Below, piece by piece: positions 6,498 through 15,601 of a stretch of 25,509 nt of DNA. Where the stretch lies: contig JAYVSS010000212.1 of NCBI GenBank assembly GCA_043775075.1, positions 1 to 25,509 of the forward strand, given 5' to 3'. The position numbers and the translations under genes were made by a program. This stretch comes from JANLQX01 sp043775075 (GTDB lineage: Bacteria > Actinomycetota > Acidimicrobiia > Acidimicrobiales > JANYDT01). Under the pieces are notes generated by a model. It was not told the DNA's origin. It did not search any database and was given only the letters and a program-made list of their open reading frames with translations. Each line of letters starts with the position of its first letter. Positions within the stretch are counted from its first letter, which is position 1.

Positions 6498-8584
6498 CGG
6501 CTGATTGGCGGCTGGCCGTCGACATCGGCGGAACGTTTACCGATGTGGTGTTGTTCGATGCTTCGTCGGGCTGCGTCGTGGTGGACAAGACGCTGACCAC
6601 GCCCGGTGCTCCGCTCGACGGCGTGCGGGCCGGGGTCACGCAATTATTGGCGAAGGCGGGTGTGCGCCCGGCTGAGATCACCGCTCCAATCGTGCATGCC
6701 ACCACGCTGATCACCAACGCGTTGATCGAAGGCAAGATTGGTCGCGCCGCGATGATCACCACCACCGGCTTCGGTGACACGCTCCTCATTCGCAACGAGC
6801 ATCGTTACGACATGTACGACCTGCAGATCGAGTTTCCGGCACCACCGATTCCACGCGATCGAATCCTAGAAATAAGCGAACGTACTGATCCGAGCGGATT
6901 GGTTCGCCAAACCCCAGATGTACGTGCGCTTACTGATCTCTGCGAGACATTGCGGCAGCTCGAGGTGGAGTCCGTTGGCGTGTGCTTCATGAACTCGTAT
7001 GCCAATTCAGCAAACGAACGAATCGTGGCTGATGCGGTGAGCCAGGCGCTCGGTGTTCCCGTATGCATCTCGGCCGAGATCTCCCCGCAAATCCGTGAGT
7101 TCCCCCGCATGATCACCACGGCGTGCAATGCCGCCACTATGCCGGTCATAGGCCCCTACCTCACGGAGTTGCAGAAGTGGTTGGTGAGTGAAGGCTTTGG
7201 CGGATCGGTGTTGATGATGCTCTCGAACGGAGGTGTGGTCTCGGCGGCCGATGCTGCGGCCGCACCGATCCGACTCGTGGAGTCCGGCCCCGCCGCCGGT
7301 GCATTGGCCGGGAGCTGGTTTGCTCGGCGCCTCGGCGAGGAACGCATGTTGTGCTTCGACATGGGTGGAACCACCGCCAAGTCATGTCTCATCAATCACT
7401 TCGAACCGCAACTCACGAACACCTTCGAAGTGGCCCGCATGTATCGCTTCAAAAAGGGGTCGGGCTTTCCGGTCTCGGTCCCTTCGGTTGATCTCGTGGA
7501 AATCGGTGCTGGCGGTGGAAGCCAGGCGCGAATAGACGAACTTGGTCTGCTCAAGGTGGGGCCGGAGTCGGCGGGGGCCGACCCTGGGCCGGCGTGTTAC
7601 GGGCGTGGCGCCACTCGCCCGGCAGTGACCGATGCCGACCTGGCCCTCGGTCTGTTGGACGCTGAGTTCTTTCTCGGTGGCGACATGGTTCTTGACCAGG
7701 AGAGCTGCAACCAAACGCTGCGTTCGCTGGCCGAACCTCTCGGACTTCCCGAAGGCGATGTCGCCGCCGGTATTCACGAGTTGGTGAACCAAAACATGGC
7801 GGCTGCCTCACGTATGCACGCAGTGGAACAGGGGGTGGACCTACGTGGAGTCACGCTCCTGGCTTTCGGCGGCGCAGGCCCGCTTCACGCCTGTGGAGTG
7901 GCGGAGTTGCTGGAGTCTCCTCGAGTGATCTTTCCAATTAACGCCAGCGTGCTCTCGGCTTTCGGCACGCTCGTTACTCCGGTGCGTATCGATGTGGCTC
8001 GCAGCATGGTCCGCCCGATTGCGTCGGTTGATCCGGCTGAGCGGGACACGGTGTTAGATGCGCTGCGTGATGAGGGCCGACGCGTACTTATCGCCGCCGG
8101 GGTAGAGCCCGACCGCATTCGCTTTCGCTACGGACTCGACGCTCGGTACCTTGGCCAGGGCAACGAACTCACGATCTGGTTGGGCGAGGGCGAGGCGTGG
8201 CCGGCCACCGTCGATGAGGTCGTGCTGGCGTTTGAAGAGGAATACCGACGAACGTTCGGACTGACGATTCCCGACATTGGTGTTGAAGCGGTCACGTGGC
8301 GGTTGTCGGCGTTTGCTCCCGCATCGTCGGTTGAGCCGCTCGTGGTTCTTCACGACGTTGACGGAGCGGCCCACGGGAGCCGTCCGGTTTACTTCCGACG
8401 GGGACAGCCGGCCTTTGATACTCCCGTGTTCAAGCGGGTTGATCTTGGTCGTGGTCAACGGCTGATCGGTCCCGTCATCGTGGAAGAGCGCGAGACCACC
8501 ACCGTGATCCGACCGGGATGGAATGCCACCGTGGCCGGTGATGGTTCGATCATTGCCGAGCGCGAAACCGCTGGAACGCACTAG
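6494..8584 (+). CDS. hyuA: Hydantoinase/oxoprolinase family protein, subunit A (HyuA-like)
   Basis: 696 residues, the normal size of HyuA/N-methylhydantoinase A. The ASKHA-type nucleotide-binding fold shows in LAVDIGGTFTDVVLFD at about 7-22 (phosphate 1 loop), ESGPAAGALAG near 260-272 and CFDMGGTTAKSCLI near 286-299. VDLVEIGAGGGS, GADPGPACYGRG and LLAFGGAGPLHACGVAELL are further family signatures. HyuA pairs with HyuB for ATP-dependent hydrolysis of cyclic amides (N-methylhydantoin, 5-oxoproline); related pairs carboxylate acetone or acetophenone. The substrate cannot be assigned here. Its start overlaps the cupin stop, and hyuB follows within 14 bases. The protein is expected to be cytoplasmic and to form a complex with HyuB. 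Confidence 0.92.
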   Translation: MTADWRLAVDIGGTFTDVVLFDASSGCVVVDKTLTTPGAPLDGVRAGVTQLLAKAGVRPAEITAPIVHATTLITNALIEGKIGRAAMITTTGFGDTLLIRNEHRYDMYDLQIEFPAPPIPRDRILEISERTDPSGLVRQTPDVRALTDLCETLRQLEVESVGVCFMNSYANSANERIVADAVSQALGVPVCISAEISPQIREFPRMITTACNAATMPVIGPYLTELQKWLVSEGFGGSVLMMLSNGGVVSAADAAAAPIRLVESGPAAGALAGSWFARRLGEERMLCFDMGGTTAKSCLINHFEPQLTNTFEVARMYRFKKGSGFPVSVPSVDLVEIGAGGGSQARIDELGLLKVGPESAGADPGPACYGRGATRPAVTDADLALGLLDAEFFLGGDMVLDQESCNQTLRSLAEPLGLPEGDVAAGIHELVNQNMAAASRMHAVEQGVDLRGVTLLAFGGAGPLHACGVAELLESPRVIFPINASVLSAFGTLVTPVRIDVARSMVRPIASVDPAERDTVLDALRDEGRRVLIAAGVEPDRIRFRYGLDARYLGQGNELTIWLGEGEAWPATVDEVVLAFEEEYRRTFGLTIPDIGVEAVTWRLSAFAPASSVEPLVVLHDVDGAAHGSRPVYFRRGQPAFDTPVFKRVDLGRGQRLIGPVIVEERETTTVIRPGWNATVAGDGSIIAERETAGTH

Positions 8585-8598
8585 TCATGGAGAAGCTC

Positions 8599-10200
8599 AT
8601 GCCTGATGTCAGCACGCATACCTTTGACGCCATCGAGTTGGAGGTGCTCTGGCAGAGTCTCATTTCGACGGTGAACGAACAGGCCCGCGCACTGCAACGC
8701 GCCGCGTTCTCGCCCATCGTGCGTGAGGCCGGTGATCTGGCCAACGCCGTGTTCGACCGCCGTGGCCGGATGGTGGCCCAAGCGGTGACCGGGACACCCG
8801 GACACATCAATTCGCTGGCCCGTGCTGCGGTCGCCATGCTCGATGAGTACCCCACCGATTCACTCGTACCCGGCGATGTGCTCATTACCAATGATCCGTA
8901 CAAAACCGCGGGGCAGCTCCTCGATGTGACGGTGCTGTACCCGGTGTTTGTCGGTTCACAAGTCATCGCCTTCTTTGGCTCGACGATCCACCACACCGAT
9001 GTGGGCGGATACGGCATCGGGGCCGGCGGTCGAGACGTGTTCGAGGAAGGTTTGTGGATCCCGATCTGTCGTTTGATGATTGCCGGTGAACGCAATCACG
9101 ATGTGTGGAAGTTCATCCTGTCCAACGTGCGTCAACCCGATCACATGGCCGGTGACCTCCATGCGCAAATGGCCAGCGGGGAGATCGGGGCTCAGCGTTT
9201 GCTCGCCCTCTGCGAGCGTCACCAACTCAACGATATTGAGGCGCTGGCCGACGAAATCATTACGCGATCCGAAGCTGCCACCCGGGCCACGATACGAGGG
9301 TTGCCGGCGGGGACATACCCGGGCAGCGCAGTGCTTGACTTGGCCGACGGGAGCCGCATCGACATCGTCTGTACGCTTACCGTTGATCCGGTTCTCGGGG
9401 AGATCTTGGTGGACTACGAAGGTTCGTCGGGAGCGAGTGCGTCGGGAATCAATGTGGTGCTGAACTATACCCACGCGTACACCACCTTCACGGTGCGTTC
9501 CGTTCTCAATCCCGAGTTGCCAAACAACCATGGAAGCCTCGCCCCGATCAGGGTGCTCGCCCCGGTCGGATCGATCGTGAACGCCGTGTCGCCGCAGCCC
9601 TGCACGGCTCGCCACGTCGTCGGAATGTTCCTCCCCAATGCCCTTCTCAAGGCCCTATCTTTTCTGCGTCCGGATCAGACGATGGCGGAGGGATCAGGTG
9701 CGGTGTGGACGATGCAGGTGAGCGGGAATCACGACGACGGCCGCCCGTTTATTACCGCGATGTTCACCTATGCCGGGGGAGTGGGCGCTCGCGCCACCAA
9801 GCCGGGCCTGTCGGCGTGCTCGTATCCAACTGGCGTGGCCGCAGTGCCCATCGAAGTGGTGGAGGCGTCGGCCCCGATTCGTTTTCTCAGCAAGAAGTTG
9901 CGTCTCGGTAGCGGGGGCGCGGGTGAACAGATCGGCGGCCTCGGGCAAACGATTGAGTTCACGGTGGACACCACGCGGAATTGGCAGCTCAATGCCGTGA
10001 CATCGCGATTGTCTGATGGACCGAAGGGTATCTTTGGGGGCGACGAAGGTGCCGCCGGGGCGTTCACGGTGAACGGTGAGAGCGTGCGCACCCAGGCCCG
10101 CATCACGCTCCACCCCGGCGATCTTGTCCGGCTCGATCTGCCCGGTGGCGGCGGCTATGGCCCGCCGGCCGCGGCGGCCCCAGCCGGTGGCACCACCTGA
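8599..10200 (+). CDS. hyuB: Hydantoinase B/oxoprolinase family protein (HyuB-like)
   Basis: 533 residues from ATG 8599, chosen because GGAG (8589-8592) sits six bases before it; the in-frame ATG at 8587 has no ribosome site. Family marks are LEVLWQSLISTVNEQARALQ near the N-terminus, FSPIVREAGDLANAVFDRRG, GTPGHI, LITNDPY, STIHHTDVGGYG, EEGLWIPICRL, and the glycine-rich end LVRLDLPGGGGYGPP seen at the C-terminus of most HyuB proteins. It is the partner of HyuA in ATP-dependent cyclic-amide hydrolysis or a related carboxylation. The usual NDPY.GGTH reads NDPYKTAGQLLDV, losing the His, which may reflect a different substrate or metal arrangement. The acyl-CoA synthetase gene follows after nine bases. 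Confidence 0.9.
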   Translation: MPDVSTHTFDAIELEVLWQSLISTVNEQARALQRAAFSPIVREAGDLANAVFDRRGRMVAQAVTGTPGHINSLARAAVAMLDEYPTDSLVPGDVLITNDPYKTAGQLLDVTVLYPVFVGSQVIAFFGSTIHHTDVGGYGIGAGGRDVFEEGLWIPICRLMIAGERNHDVWKFILSNVRQPDHMAGDLHAQMASGEIGAQRLLALCERHQLNDIEALADEIITRSEAATRATIRGLPAGTYPGSAVLDLADGSRIDIVCTLTVDPVLGEILVDYEGSSGASASGINVVLNYTHAYTTFTVRSVLNPELPNNHGSLAPIRVLAPVGSIVNAVSPQPCTARHVVGMFLPNALLKALSFLRPDQTMAEGSGAVWTMQVSGNHDDGRPFITAMFTYAGGVGARATKPGLSACSYPTGVAAVPIEVVEASAPIRFLSKKLRLGSGGAGEQIGGLGQTIEFTVDTTRNWQLNAVTSRLSDGPKGIFGGDEGAAGAFTVNGESVRTQARITLHPGDLVRLDLPGGGGYGPPAAAAPAGGTT

Positions 10201-10209
10201 GGTGGAGTC

Positions 10210-11808
10210 GTGACTGCTGCGCGCGCCGAGTGGAGCGGTACAACGTTTTGGTCCGCGTGGCAGCGCGCCGTGGCCGTTCGTCCGTCTGCGGTATTCCTCG
10301 TCTTCGAAGGTCTCGATGGCGATGTGACGCAGTGGACATATGGCGAGTTTGACGACGTGGTGACCACCGCGGCGTCGGCTTTGCACTCGCACGGTGTTCG
10401 CGTCGGATCATCTGTACATATAGTACTTTCCAACACGCCGACGTTTGTCGCCGTGTGGTTGGCATCGATGGGACTTGGCGCATGGATCGTGCCGTCGGAC
10501 CCGATGGGGAGCGCCGATGAGCTGGCCGGGCACGTGCATCGCACCCGCCCAGCGGTTGGGCTCTGCGCGATCGACCGCGCCGACGTGTACCGTCGGGCCG
10601 TTGCGTCGAGCGGCGTGCCGGTGACCGTTGTCGCTATCGACGAAGCCGCTGCGGCGGTGGCGATCCCGGCGGCGCATCTCGCCGTGGCGAATCCATTCGA
10701 TGGGGCGGCGCCAGGTGATTCCGACCGGGCGGCGGTGATGTTCACCTCCGGGACGACGGGCTGTCCGAAAGGTGTCGAGATCACCCAGGGTAACTACGCC
10801 TTTGCCGGTGCAACGATGGCCGCCGCAGCGGACCTTCGGCCCGGTGATCGACAGCTCGTTGTCCTTCCCATGTTTCACGCTAACGCCCAGTACTACAGCG
10901 TGGCTTCGGCCGTTTGGGCCGGTGCGTCGGTAGCGCTGATGGCGACGTTTTCCGCCTCCGGATTCCTTGCGCAAGCGGCCCGCCATCGCGCCACTCACGC
11001 CAGTCTTTTCGCTGCACCGATTCGCATGATCCTGGCCCGAGGAGCGACCCCGGTCGACGGAATCTCGTTGCGGCACTGTTGGTACGCAATGAATATTGCC
11101 GACGACCAATACGAGGTTCTCTCATCGTTACTCGGCTGTCGTCCTCGACAGCTCTACGGCATGACCGAGACGATCCCGGCCGTCCTCACCGATCATGCCA
11201 CTGACCCCGTGGCCTGTTCGATGGGTTTCGTGACACCCGGCTGCGAGGTCGATGTTCAGCGCGCTGATGGTTCGTCGGCTGAACCCGACGAGGTGGGTGA
11301 GATCGTCGTGCGGGGTATCGCCGGGGCGACTCTGTTCGCCGGATATCTCGATGACCCTGCCACCACGACGGAGTCCTATCGAGATGGATGGTTTCTGACC
11401 GGCGATCGCGCCCGACGCACCGCCGAGGGTCGCTTCTTCTTCGATGGACGCCGGGCCGATGTGTTGAAGGTGGCCGGAGAGAACGTGTCAACGGTGGAAG
11501 TCGAGCAGGTGCTCTGTGCCCATCCACTCGTCCTTGAGGCCGCCGTTGTTGGCGCGCCCGATCCGATCCGCGACGAAGTTCCGGTGGCCTTCGTGGTGGC
11601 GACCGATGCGTCTTCGCCGCCCTCGATCGAGGACCTCCACGCCTGGTGTCACGCGCGCTTAGGAAAAGCAAAGCGGCCCCGGACCATCACCCTGCTCGAC
11701 GAACTCCCGCGCACGAGCGTGGGGAAAATCCGCAAATTCTTGTTGCGTCATCCCGATGCTGAATCCGGACCGCTCGCCGATACTGAGAGAAACGAAGCGC
11801 ACGTATGA
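10210..11808 (+). CDS. AMP-binding acyl-CoA synthetase/ligase
   Basis: 532 residues from GTG 10210, with GGTGGAG just upstream. This is a complete ANL-superfamily ligase: P-loop VMFTSGTTGCPKGVEITQGN at 177-196, YGMTET at 316-321, the hinge/TGD region WFLTGDRARRTAEGRFFFDG from 394, DVLKVAGENVS, and the catalytic lysine in RTSVGKIRK (Lys506). It activates a carboxylic acid with ATP to acyl-AMP and transfers it to CoA. The general look is that of CaiC/long-chain-type ligases, but the acid cannot be predicted. In this operon it would act on a carboxylate released by ring opening, feeding it to beta-oxidation-like steps. The stop overlaps the next start (ATGA at 11805-11808). Confidence 0.92.
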   Translation: MTAARAEWSGTTFWSAWQRAVAVRPSAVFLVFEGLDGDVTQWTYGEFDDVVTTAASALHSHGVRVGSSVHIVLSNTPTFVAVWLASMGLGAWIVPSDPMGSADELAGHVHRTRPAVGLCAIDRADVYRRAVASSGVPVTVVAIDEAAAAVAIPAAHLAVANPFDGAAPGDSDRAAVMFTSGTTGCPKGVEITQGNYAFAGATMAAAADLRPGDRQLVVLPMFHANAQYYSVASAVWAGASVALMATFSASGFLAQAARHRATHASLFAAPIRMILARGATPVDGISLRHCWYAMNIADDQYEVLSSLLGCRPRQLYGMTETIPAVLTDHATDPVACSMGFVTPGCEVDVQRADGSSAEPDEVGEIVVRGIAGATLFAGYLDDPATTTESYRDGWFLTGDRARRTAEGRFFFDGRRADVLKVAGENVSTVEVEQVLCAHPLVLEAAVVGAPDPIRDEVPVAFVVATDASSPPSIEDLHAWCHARLGKAKRPRTITLLDELPRTSVGKIRKFLLRHPDAESGPLADTERNEAHV

Positions 11809-13001
11809 CTGTTCTCAGCCAATCCCTGCTCCACTCTTTTGACGCCAGTGTGGCTGATGTGGCCGAGGCCATCACCATGCCGCCATCGATTTACACATCG
11901 GAGGAGTTCATGGCGTTTGAACGCGGGGCCTTGTTCGCCCGCGAGTGGCAGTGCGTCGGGGTGGCGAGCCGCGTTCCCAACGTGGGCGACTACTTCACCA
12001 CCACGGCCAACGCCGAGCCGATCATCGTGGCCCGGGCTAAGGACGAATCGATTCGCGCTTTTTCATCGATCTGCCAACACCGGGGTATGCAGGTGGCTGA
12101 GGGTGAAGGTAACTGTACGAAATTTACGTGTCCCTATCATCTGTGGACATACGATCTGACCGGTCGTCTGCTGGGTGCACCGGCGATGGAACGCACGATG
12201 GACTTCGACCGCAAAGACTTCCCCCTGCCGCCATTGAAGGTTGAACTCTGGCAGGGTTTCGTGTTCGTCCATTTTGATCTCGACGCCCCGCCGTTGGCCC
12301 CCACGCTGGCCACCTACGCGCCCTACCTCGAGCACTACGATCTAGAGAATGCCGCGTGCCCGGGCACGTTCACGTTGACCGATCTTCCGTGGAACTGGAA
12401 GGTGATGTTCGAAAACTTCAACGATGGCTACCACGCCAACAAGTTGCATCACACGATCCAAGATTTCTGTCCGAGCGAACTGGCGGCATTTCCGGTGGAG
12501 TGGAAGTCCGGCTCCAACGTGATCTTCCGTATCAACGGGTACACCCATATCGACGGCGGATTCAACGCCACCACCAAGGCCCTCCTGCCTATCTTCCCCG
12601 CCCTCACCGAAGACGAGCGGATGCGGTCCACCTTCGCGTTGATGCCCCCAACACTGTGCTTCGGAACAGCGCCTGATCAGGCCTTCTTCTTCATCGTTCG
12701 TCCGAAGACCGCGGGCACCATCGATGTGGAGATCGGCTACCTCCTTCACCCGAGTGCACTTGCGCATCCAATGTTTGATCATCTCTTCGCCATGAGCGAT
12801 GCCGGTGTCCAGGTATTTGTGGCGCAAGACCAAGATGCCACCACCAAGGTGCAGCAAGGGATGAACAGCCGGTACGCCGCCCGGGGTCGATACTCATGGC
12901 AGGAGGCGAGCCATGTCCAGTTCAACCGTTGGCTAGTGGAGCGTTATCGCGCCGCCTGGCCCTCGACCGATGCGTCGCAAGCGCAAGGCTCGCCTGCATG
13001 A
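11805..13001 (+). CDS. Rieske non-heme iron oxygenase, alpha subunit
   Basis: 398 residues. The [2Fe-2S] Rieske domain is at about 45-125 with CQHRG (Cys90, His92) and CPYHLW (Cys109, His112). The catalytic domain carries NDGYHANKLHH, giving the bridging Asp207 and iron ligands His210 and His215 with the usual spacing; the third ligand is probably the Asp in AQDQDATTKVQQG near 342-344. Such enzymes hydroxylate or demethylate ring compounds or N-methyl groups using electrons from a reductase, sometimes through a ferredoxin. No beta subunit, ferredoxin or reductase is encoded in this window. The overlapping start with the ligase and overlapping stop with the MDR gene (ATGA at 12998-13001) suggest coordinated production. 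Substrate unknown. Confidence 0.9.
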   Translation: MTVLSQSLLHSFDASVADVAEAITMPPSIYTSEEFMAFERGALFAREWQCVGVASRVPNVGDYFTTTANAEPIIVARAKDESIRAFSSICQHRGMQVAEGEGNCTKFTCPYHLWTYDLTGRLLGAPAMERTMDFDRKDFPLPPLKVELWQGFVFVHFDLDAPPLAPTLATYAPYLEHYDLENAACPGTFTLTDLPWNWKVMFENFNDGYHANKLHHTIQDFCPSELAAFPVEWKSGSNVIFRINGYTHIDGGFNATTKALLPIFPALTEDERMRSTFALMPPTLCFGTAPDQAFFFIVRPKTAGTIDVEIGYLLHPSALAHPMFDHLFAMSDAGVQVFVAQDQDATTKVQQGMNSRYAARGRYSWQEASHVQFNRWLVERYRAAWPSTDASQAQGSPA

Positions 13002-14026
13002 AGGCACTGCTGTACCGCGTCACCGGCGGCCCCGAGGTTCTCGAATACGTCGATGTCGACGACCCCACGCCGGGCCCGGACGACGTGATTGTGAACGTGG
13101 CCGCCACAGCGTTGAACCAACTCGACATTGTTCAGCGCGCTGGGTATTTCACGATGCCCGGGAACACGCTGCCGCACATCGCCGGGATGGATGTTGTGGG
13201 CACCATCGCTCAAGTAGGAACTGATGTTTCACCCGCCCGCATCGGCGAACGCGTCGTGGTCAATCCGTCACTCGCCGGCGTGGCCAGTGGTTCCAAGCTC
13301 GCCGGTATGGGTGACCTCCGCGGTGACCTTGGAGTGATCGGCGCGACGGTCGCCGGGGGATACGCCGAGCGTTGCCTGGTCCCGCAAACTCACGTGCATC
13401 AGATCCCCGACGCAATGAGCTGGGACGACGCGGTGTGCTTTCCGTCGTCGTGGGTCACCGCGTGGCATGCCTTGATCGACGTCGGTCAACTGCAGTCGGG
13501 CGAGACAATCATGATTCATGCCGCTGGAAGCGGGCTGGGGGTGGCGGCGATCCAACTGGCCAAGCACCTCGGCGCCACCGTGTTGGCCACCGCCGGCACG
13601 GACGCGAAATGTGAGCAAGCAAGGTCAATCGGTGCCGACGTCGTGCTCAACAATCGAACCGGCGACGTGACTGCTTGGGCCTATGAATCCAATGGCGGCG
13701 TCAACATGGTTTTCGATTTTGTTGGTCCGGCGCTGTGGGAGGCGTCGCTCTTCGCCCTCCGCCATCGGGGTCGGCTCGTGTGTTGTGGCAACACCACTGG
13801 CGACACTGCCACGATCCCTTCGCTCGGGCTTCTGTACGCAAAAGGCATCCGCATCCTCGGGTCCGATGCGTACACCTCAGACGAGTTCGCCGCCGCATGG
13901 GCCACGTATCAAACGGGTCGGTTCCGGGCAGTGGTGGACAGCGTATTCGCCCTCGCCGACGGGGCCCAGGCCCAGGACAAAATGTCCCGTTCAGACTTCT
14001 TCGGAAAGATCCTCCTGCACCCCTAA
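12998..14026 (+). CDS. MDR-family alcohol dehydrogenase/quinone reductase-like oxidoreductase
   Basis: 342 residues from ATG 12998, which overlaps the Rieske stop. The frame extends upstream to 12896, but that part overlaps the Rieske gene out of frame. The GroES-like N-terminal domain begins MKALLYRVTGGPEVLEYVDV, with HIAGMDVVGTIAQVG. The Rossmann domain has MIHAAGSGLGVAAIQLAKHL for NAD(P) binding. The lobe that normally holds the structural zinc (four Cys) here reads GSKLAGMGDLRGDLG without cysteine, so it is likely a zinc-poor or zinc-free member. It is the last gene of the hyu operon and probably reduces or oxidises a carbonyl or alcohol intermediate. Its remote paralogue at 20770-21813 keeps the four cysteines. 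Confidence 0.85.
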   Translation: MKALLYRVTGGPEVLEYVDVDDPTPGPDDVIVNVAATALNQLDIVQRAGYFTMPGNTLPHIAGMDVVGTIAQVGTDVSPARIGERVVVNPSLAGVASGSKLAGMGDLRGDLGVIGATVAGGYAERCLVPQTHVHQIPDAMSWDDAVCFPSSWVTAWHALIDVGQLQSGETIMIHAAGSGLGVAAIQLAKHLGATVLATAGTDAKCEQARSIGADVVLNNRTGDVTAWAYESNGGVNMVFDFVGPALWEASLFALRHRGRLVCCGNTTGDTATIPSLGLLYAKGIRILGSDAYTSDEFAAAWATYQTGRFRAVVDSVFALADGAQAQDKMSRSDFFGKILLHP

Positions 14027-14062
14027 GAAGGCGAGCCGACCAATAGACGCAGCAAAATGAAT

Positions 14063-14080
14063 CGGCCAGCTTGCTGGCCG
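14063..14080. terminator. Palindromic hairpin between convergent MDR and P450 genes
   Basis: CGGCCAGCTTGCTGGCCG is a perfect 18-base palindrome (8-bp stem, two-base centre, or seven pairs with a four-base loop) in the 106-bp convergent spacer. It could stop transcription from both sides, but no T-run follows on either strand, so a factor-independent terminator is not certain. Confidence 0.45.
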
Positions 14081-14132
14081 CCAAGACGATCGACGTGAGA
14101 AACGTTGGCCTACCGCGGGGGCTCTCCGCGCG

Positions 14133-15509
14133 TCAAGCAGTGCTGCTCGTTCGACCGGTCCCGAGCGACAGCGCGGTCTCGGCTTTGGTGAACTTGAGGT
14201 TCAGCTTGAGCGTTCCGAGCATGATGCCGGGCTGGTGGAGCCAGTTATTGGCGTCGCCGTACTCCATTGACTCGAGCCGGTCGAGCAGCACGCCCCAGGC
14301 GATCTGCTGCTCGACGCGCGACAGGTTGGCCCCCGGACAGACCCTCGGTCCCGTGGAGAACGTCACGTGGCGGGTGAGCCCCTCCCGTTCGAGATCGAGG
14401 TCAAAGGGGCAGGCGAACTCGTCTCCATCGACGTTGGCCGCGCCGAACCGCAGATGCAGCAACGAGCCGGCCGGCACCTCGACACCCTGGAAGGTCTCAT
14501 CCCGCGACGTGGCACGCGTGGAGAGCCCGTGCGTGGGCGAGCGCATCCGCATCCCCTCCTCGGTAAACGACCGCACCTTCCCCCGATCATGACGCAACTG
14601 TTCGAACACGCCGGGGTGCTCACACAACAGCTGGGCCTGCTCCTCGAGTGCGTACTGCGTTGTCTCCAGCCCGCCGAGGATCATCGCGTGGACGATTCCG
14701 GCGATCTCCAGGTCAGTGAGCTTGCGGTCGAGAGCCTCGTAATGGACGCCACACAGGAAGCTCACCATGTCGTCGTGGGGATCGAGACGCTTGGCCCGCA
14801 CGTGCTCGTAGATATAGTCCTGGAAGCCCTCGAGGCGGGCGAGCATCTCCGCGGTCTGCTCCTGGGTGAGCTCGTGCTTGAGCCCGGTGCCATGGACGAA
14901 CGGTGTGACGACCGCAGTGCCCCATTCGGCGAGCTGCGGGATGTCCTCCATCGGGAACCCGAGCACGGTGGCCATGACGCGCTGGGGCAGCGGACGGGCG
15001 AAGCCGGTGATGAACTCGACCTCGCCATCGTCGATCCACTCGTCGAGCAGATCGTTCGCATGCTTGGTGATCATCTCCCGGTGGCGCAGCGCCCCAGTCC
15101 CGACCCACGGGTCGGTCAGCTCCTTGCGGTGGCGGATGTAAAGCTCCTGCGTCGGGCGCAGCGACACCATCGACGCCTGCATCAAGCTGCGGTACGTCGT
15201 GTAGGTCTCCTCCGCTGACAGGCCTTGCTCGGCGTAGCCACCGACTCGCACCTGCGAGAGCGGCGGAAACCGCTCCGGATCCTTGACCACGCGGGAGACG
15301 TCGGCGTGTTTGGTGAGCACGAACGCGTCGGTCCCGGGCTTCAGACCACCGCCGGCAATGCGCAGGACGGGCGCGTCGCGGTGCAGGATCTCGTACGCCT
15401 CGTACCAGTGCTCCTGCGCGCCCTCGCCGAACAGGTCGACGGTGTCGAGCCCGACGGGACACGCCATGGCGCTGAGTTCGTGATTGACGTGCTTCGGATA
15501 CGGCGCCAT
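14133..15509 (-). CDS. Cytochrome P450
   Basis: 458 residues, a soluble bacterial P450. Marks: I-helix oxygen-binding segment MILGGLETTQYAL (Gly279 to Thr284), the ExxR pair in EEGMR (Glu318, Arg321), and the heme loop FSTGPRVCPGANL with axial Cys391. FGAANVDGDEFACPFDLDLE is the usual stretch before the heme loop, in which AAN.D replaces the common AANRD. It oxidises an organic substrate with two electrons from a ferredoxin, and no ferredoxin or reductase gene is in the window. It stands alone on the minus strand, 92 bases after the Gfo/Idh/MocA gene, with AGGGC before ATG 15509. No copy of the 19-bp operator was found near it, so its link to the surrounding pathway is by position only. Confidence 0.93.
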   Translation of the reverse strand: MAPYPKHVNHELSAMACPVGLDTVDLFGEGAQEHWYEAYEILHRDAPVLRIAGGGLKPGTDAFVLTKHADVSRVVKDPERFPPLSQVRVGGYAEQGLSAEETYTTYRSLMQASMVSLRPTQELYIRHRKELTDPWVGTGALRHREMITKHANDLLDEWIDDGEVEFITGFARPLPQRVMATVLGFPMEDIPQLAEWGTAVVTPFVHGTGLKHELTQEQTAEMLARLEGFQDYIYEHVRAKRLDPHDDMVSFLCGVHYEALDRKLTDLEIAGIVHAMILGGLETTQYALEEQAQLLCEHPGVFEQLRHDRGKVRSFTEEGMRMRSPTHGLSTRATSRDETFQGVEVPAGSLLHLRFGAANVDGDEFACPFDLDLEREGLTRHVTFSTGPRVCPGANLSRVEQQIAWGVLLDRLESMEYGDANNWLHQPGIMLGTLKLNLKFTKAETALSLGTGRTSSTA

Positions 15510-15601
15510 ACGCTTGCCCTACATCTCTCTACCGGTCTGTGTCGGATGAGGCCTAGCAGAACTGGCGTGCGGTTGAAAAGGCGACGGCTCACATCACCTG
15601 T

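Noticed and set aside
12896..12997. 34-codon upstream extension of the MDR gene
   Set aside because: It overlaps the Rieske coding sequence, and the family N-terminus MKALLYR starts exactly at the ATGA overlap at 12998.
14367..15218. 283-codon open frame on the plus strand
   Set aside because: Antisense to the P450 gene, whose ExxR and heme motifs are in the other frame; no domain is seen in the shadow.
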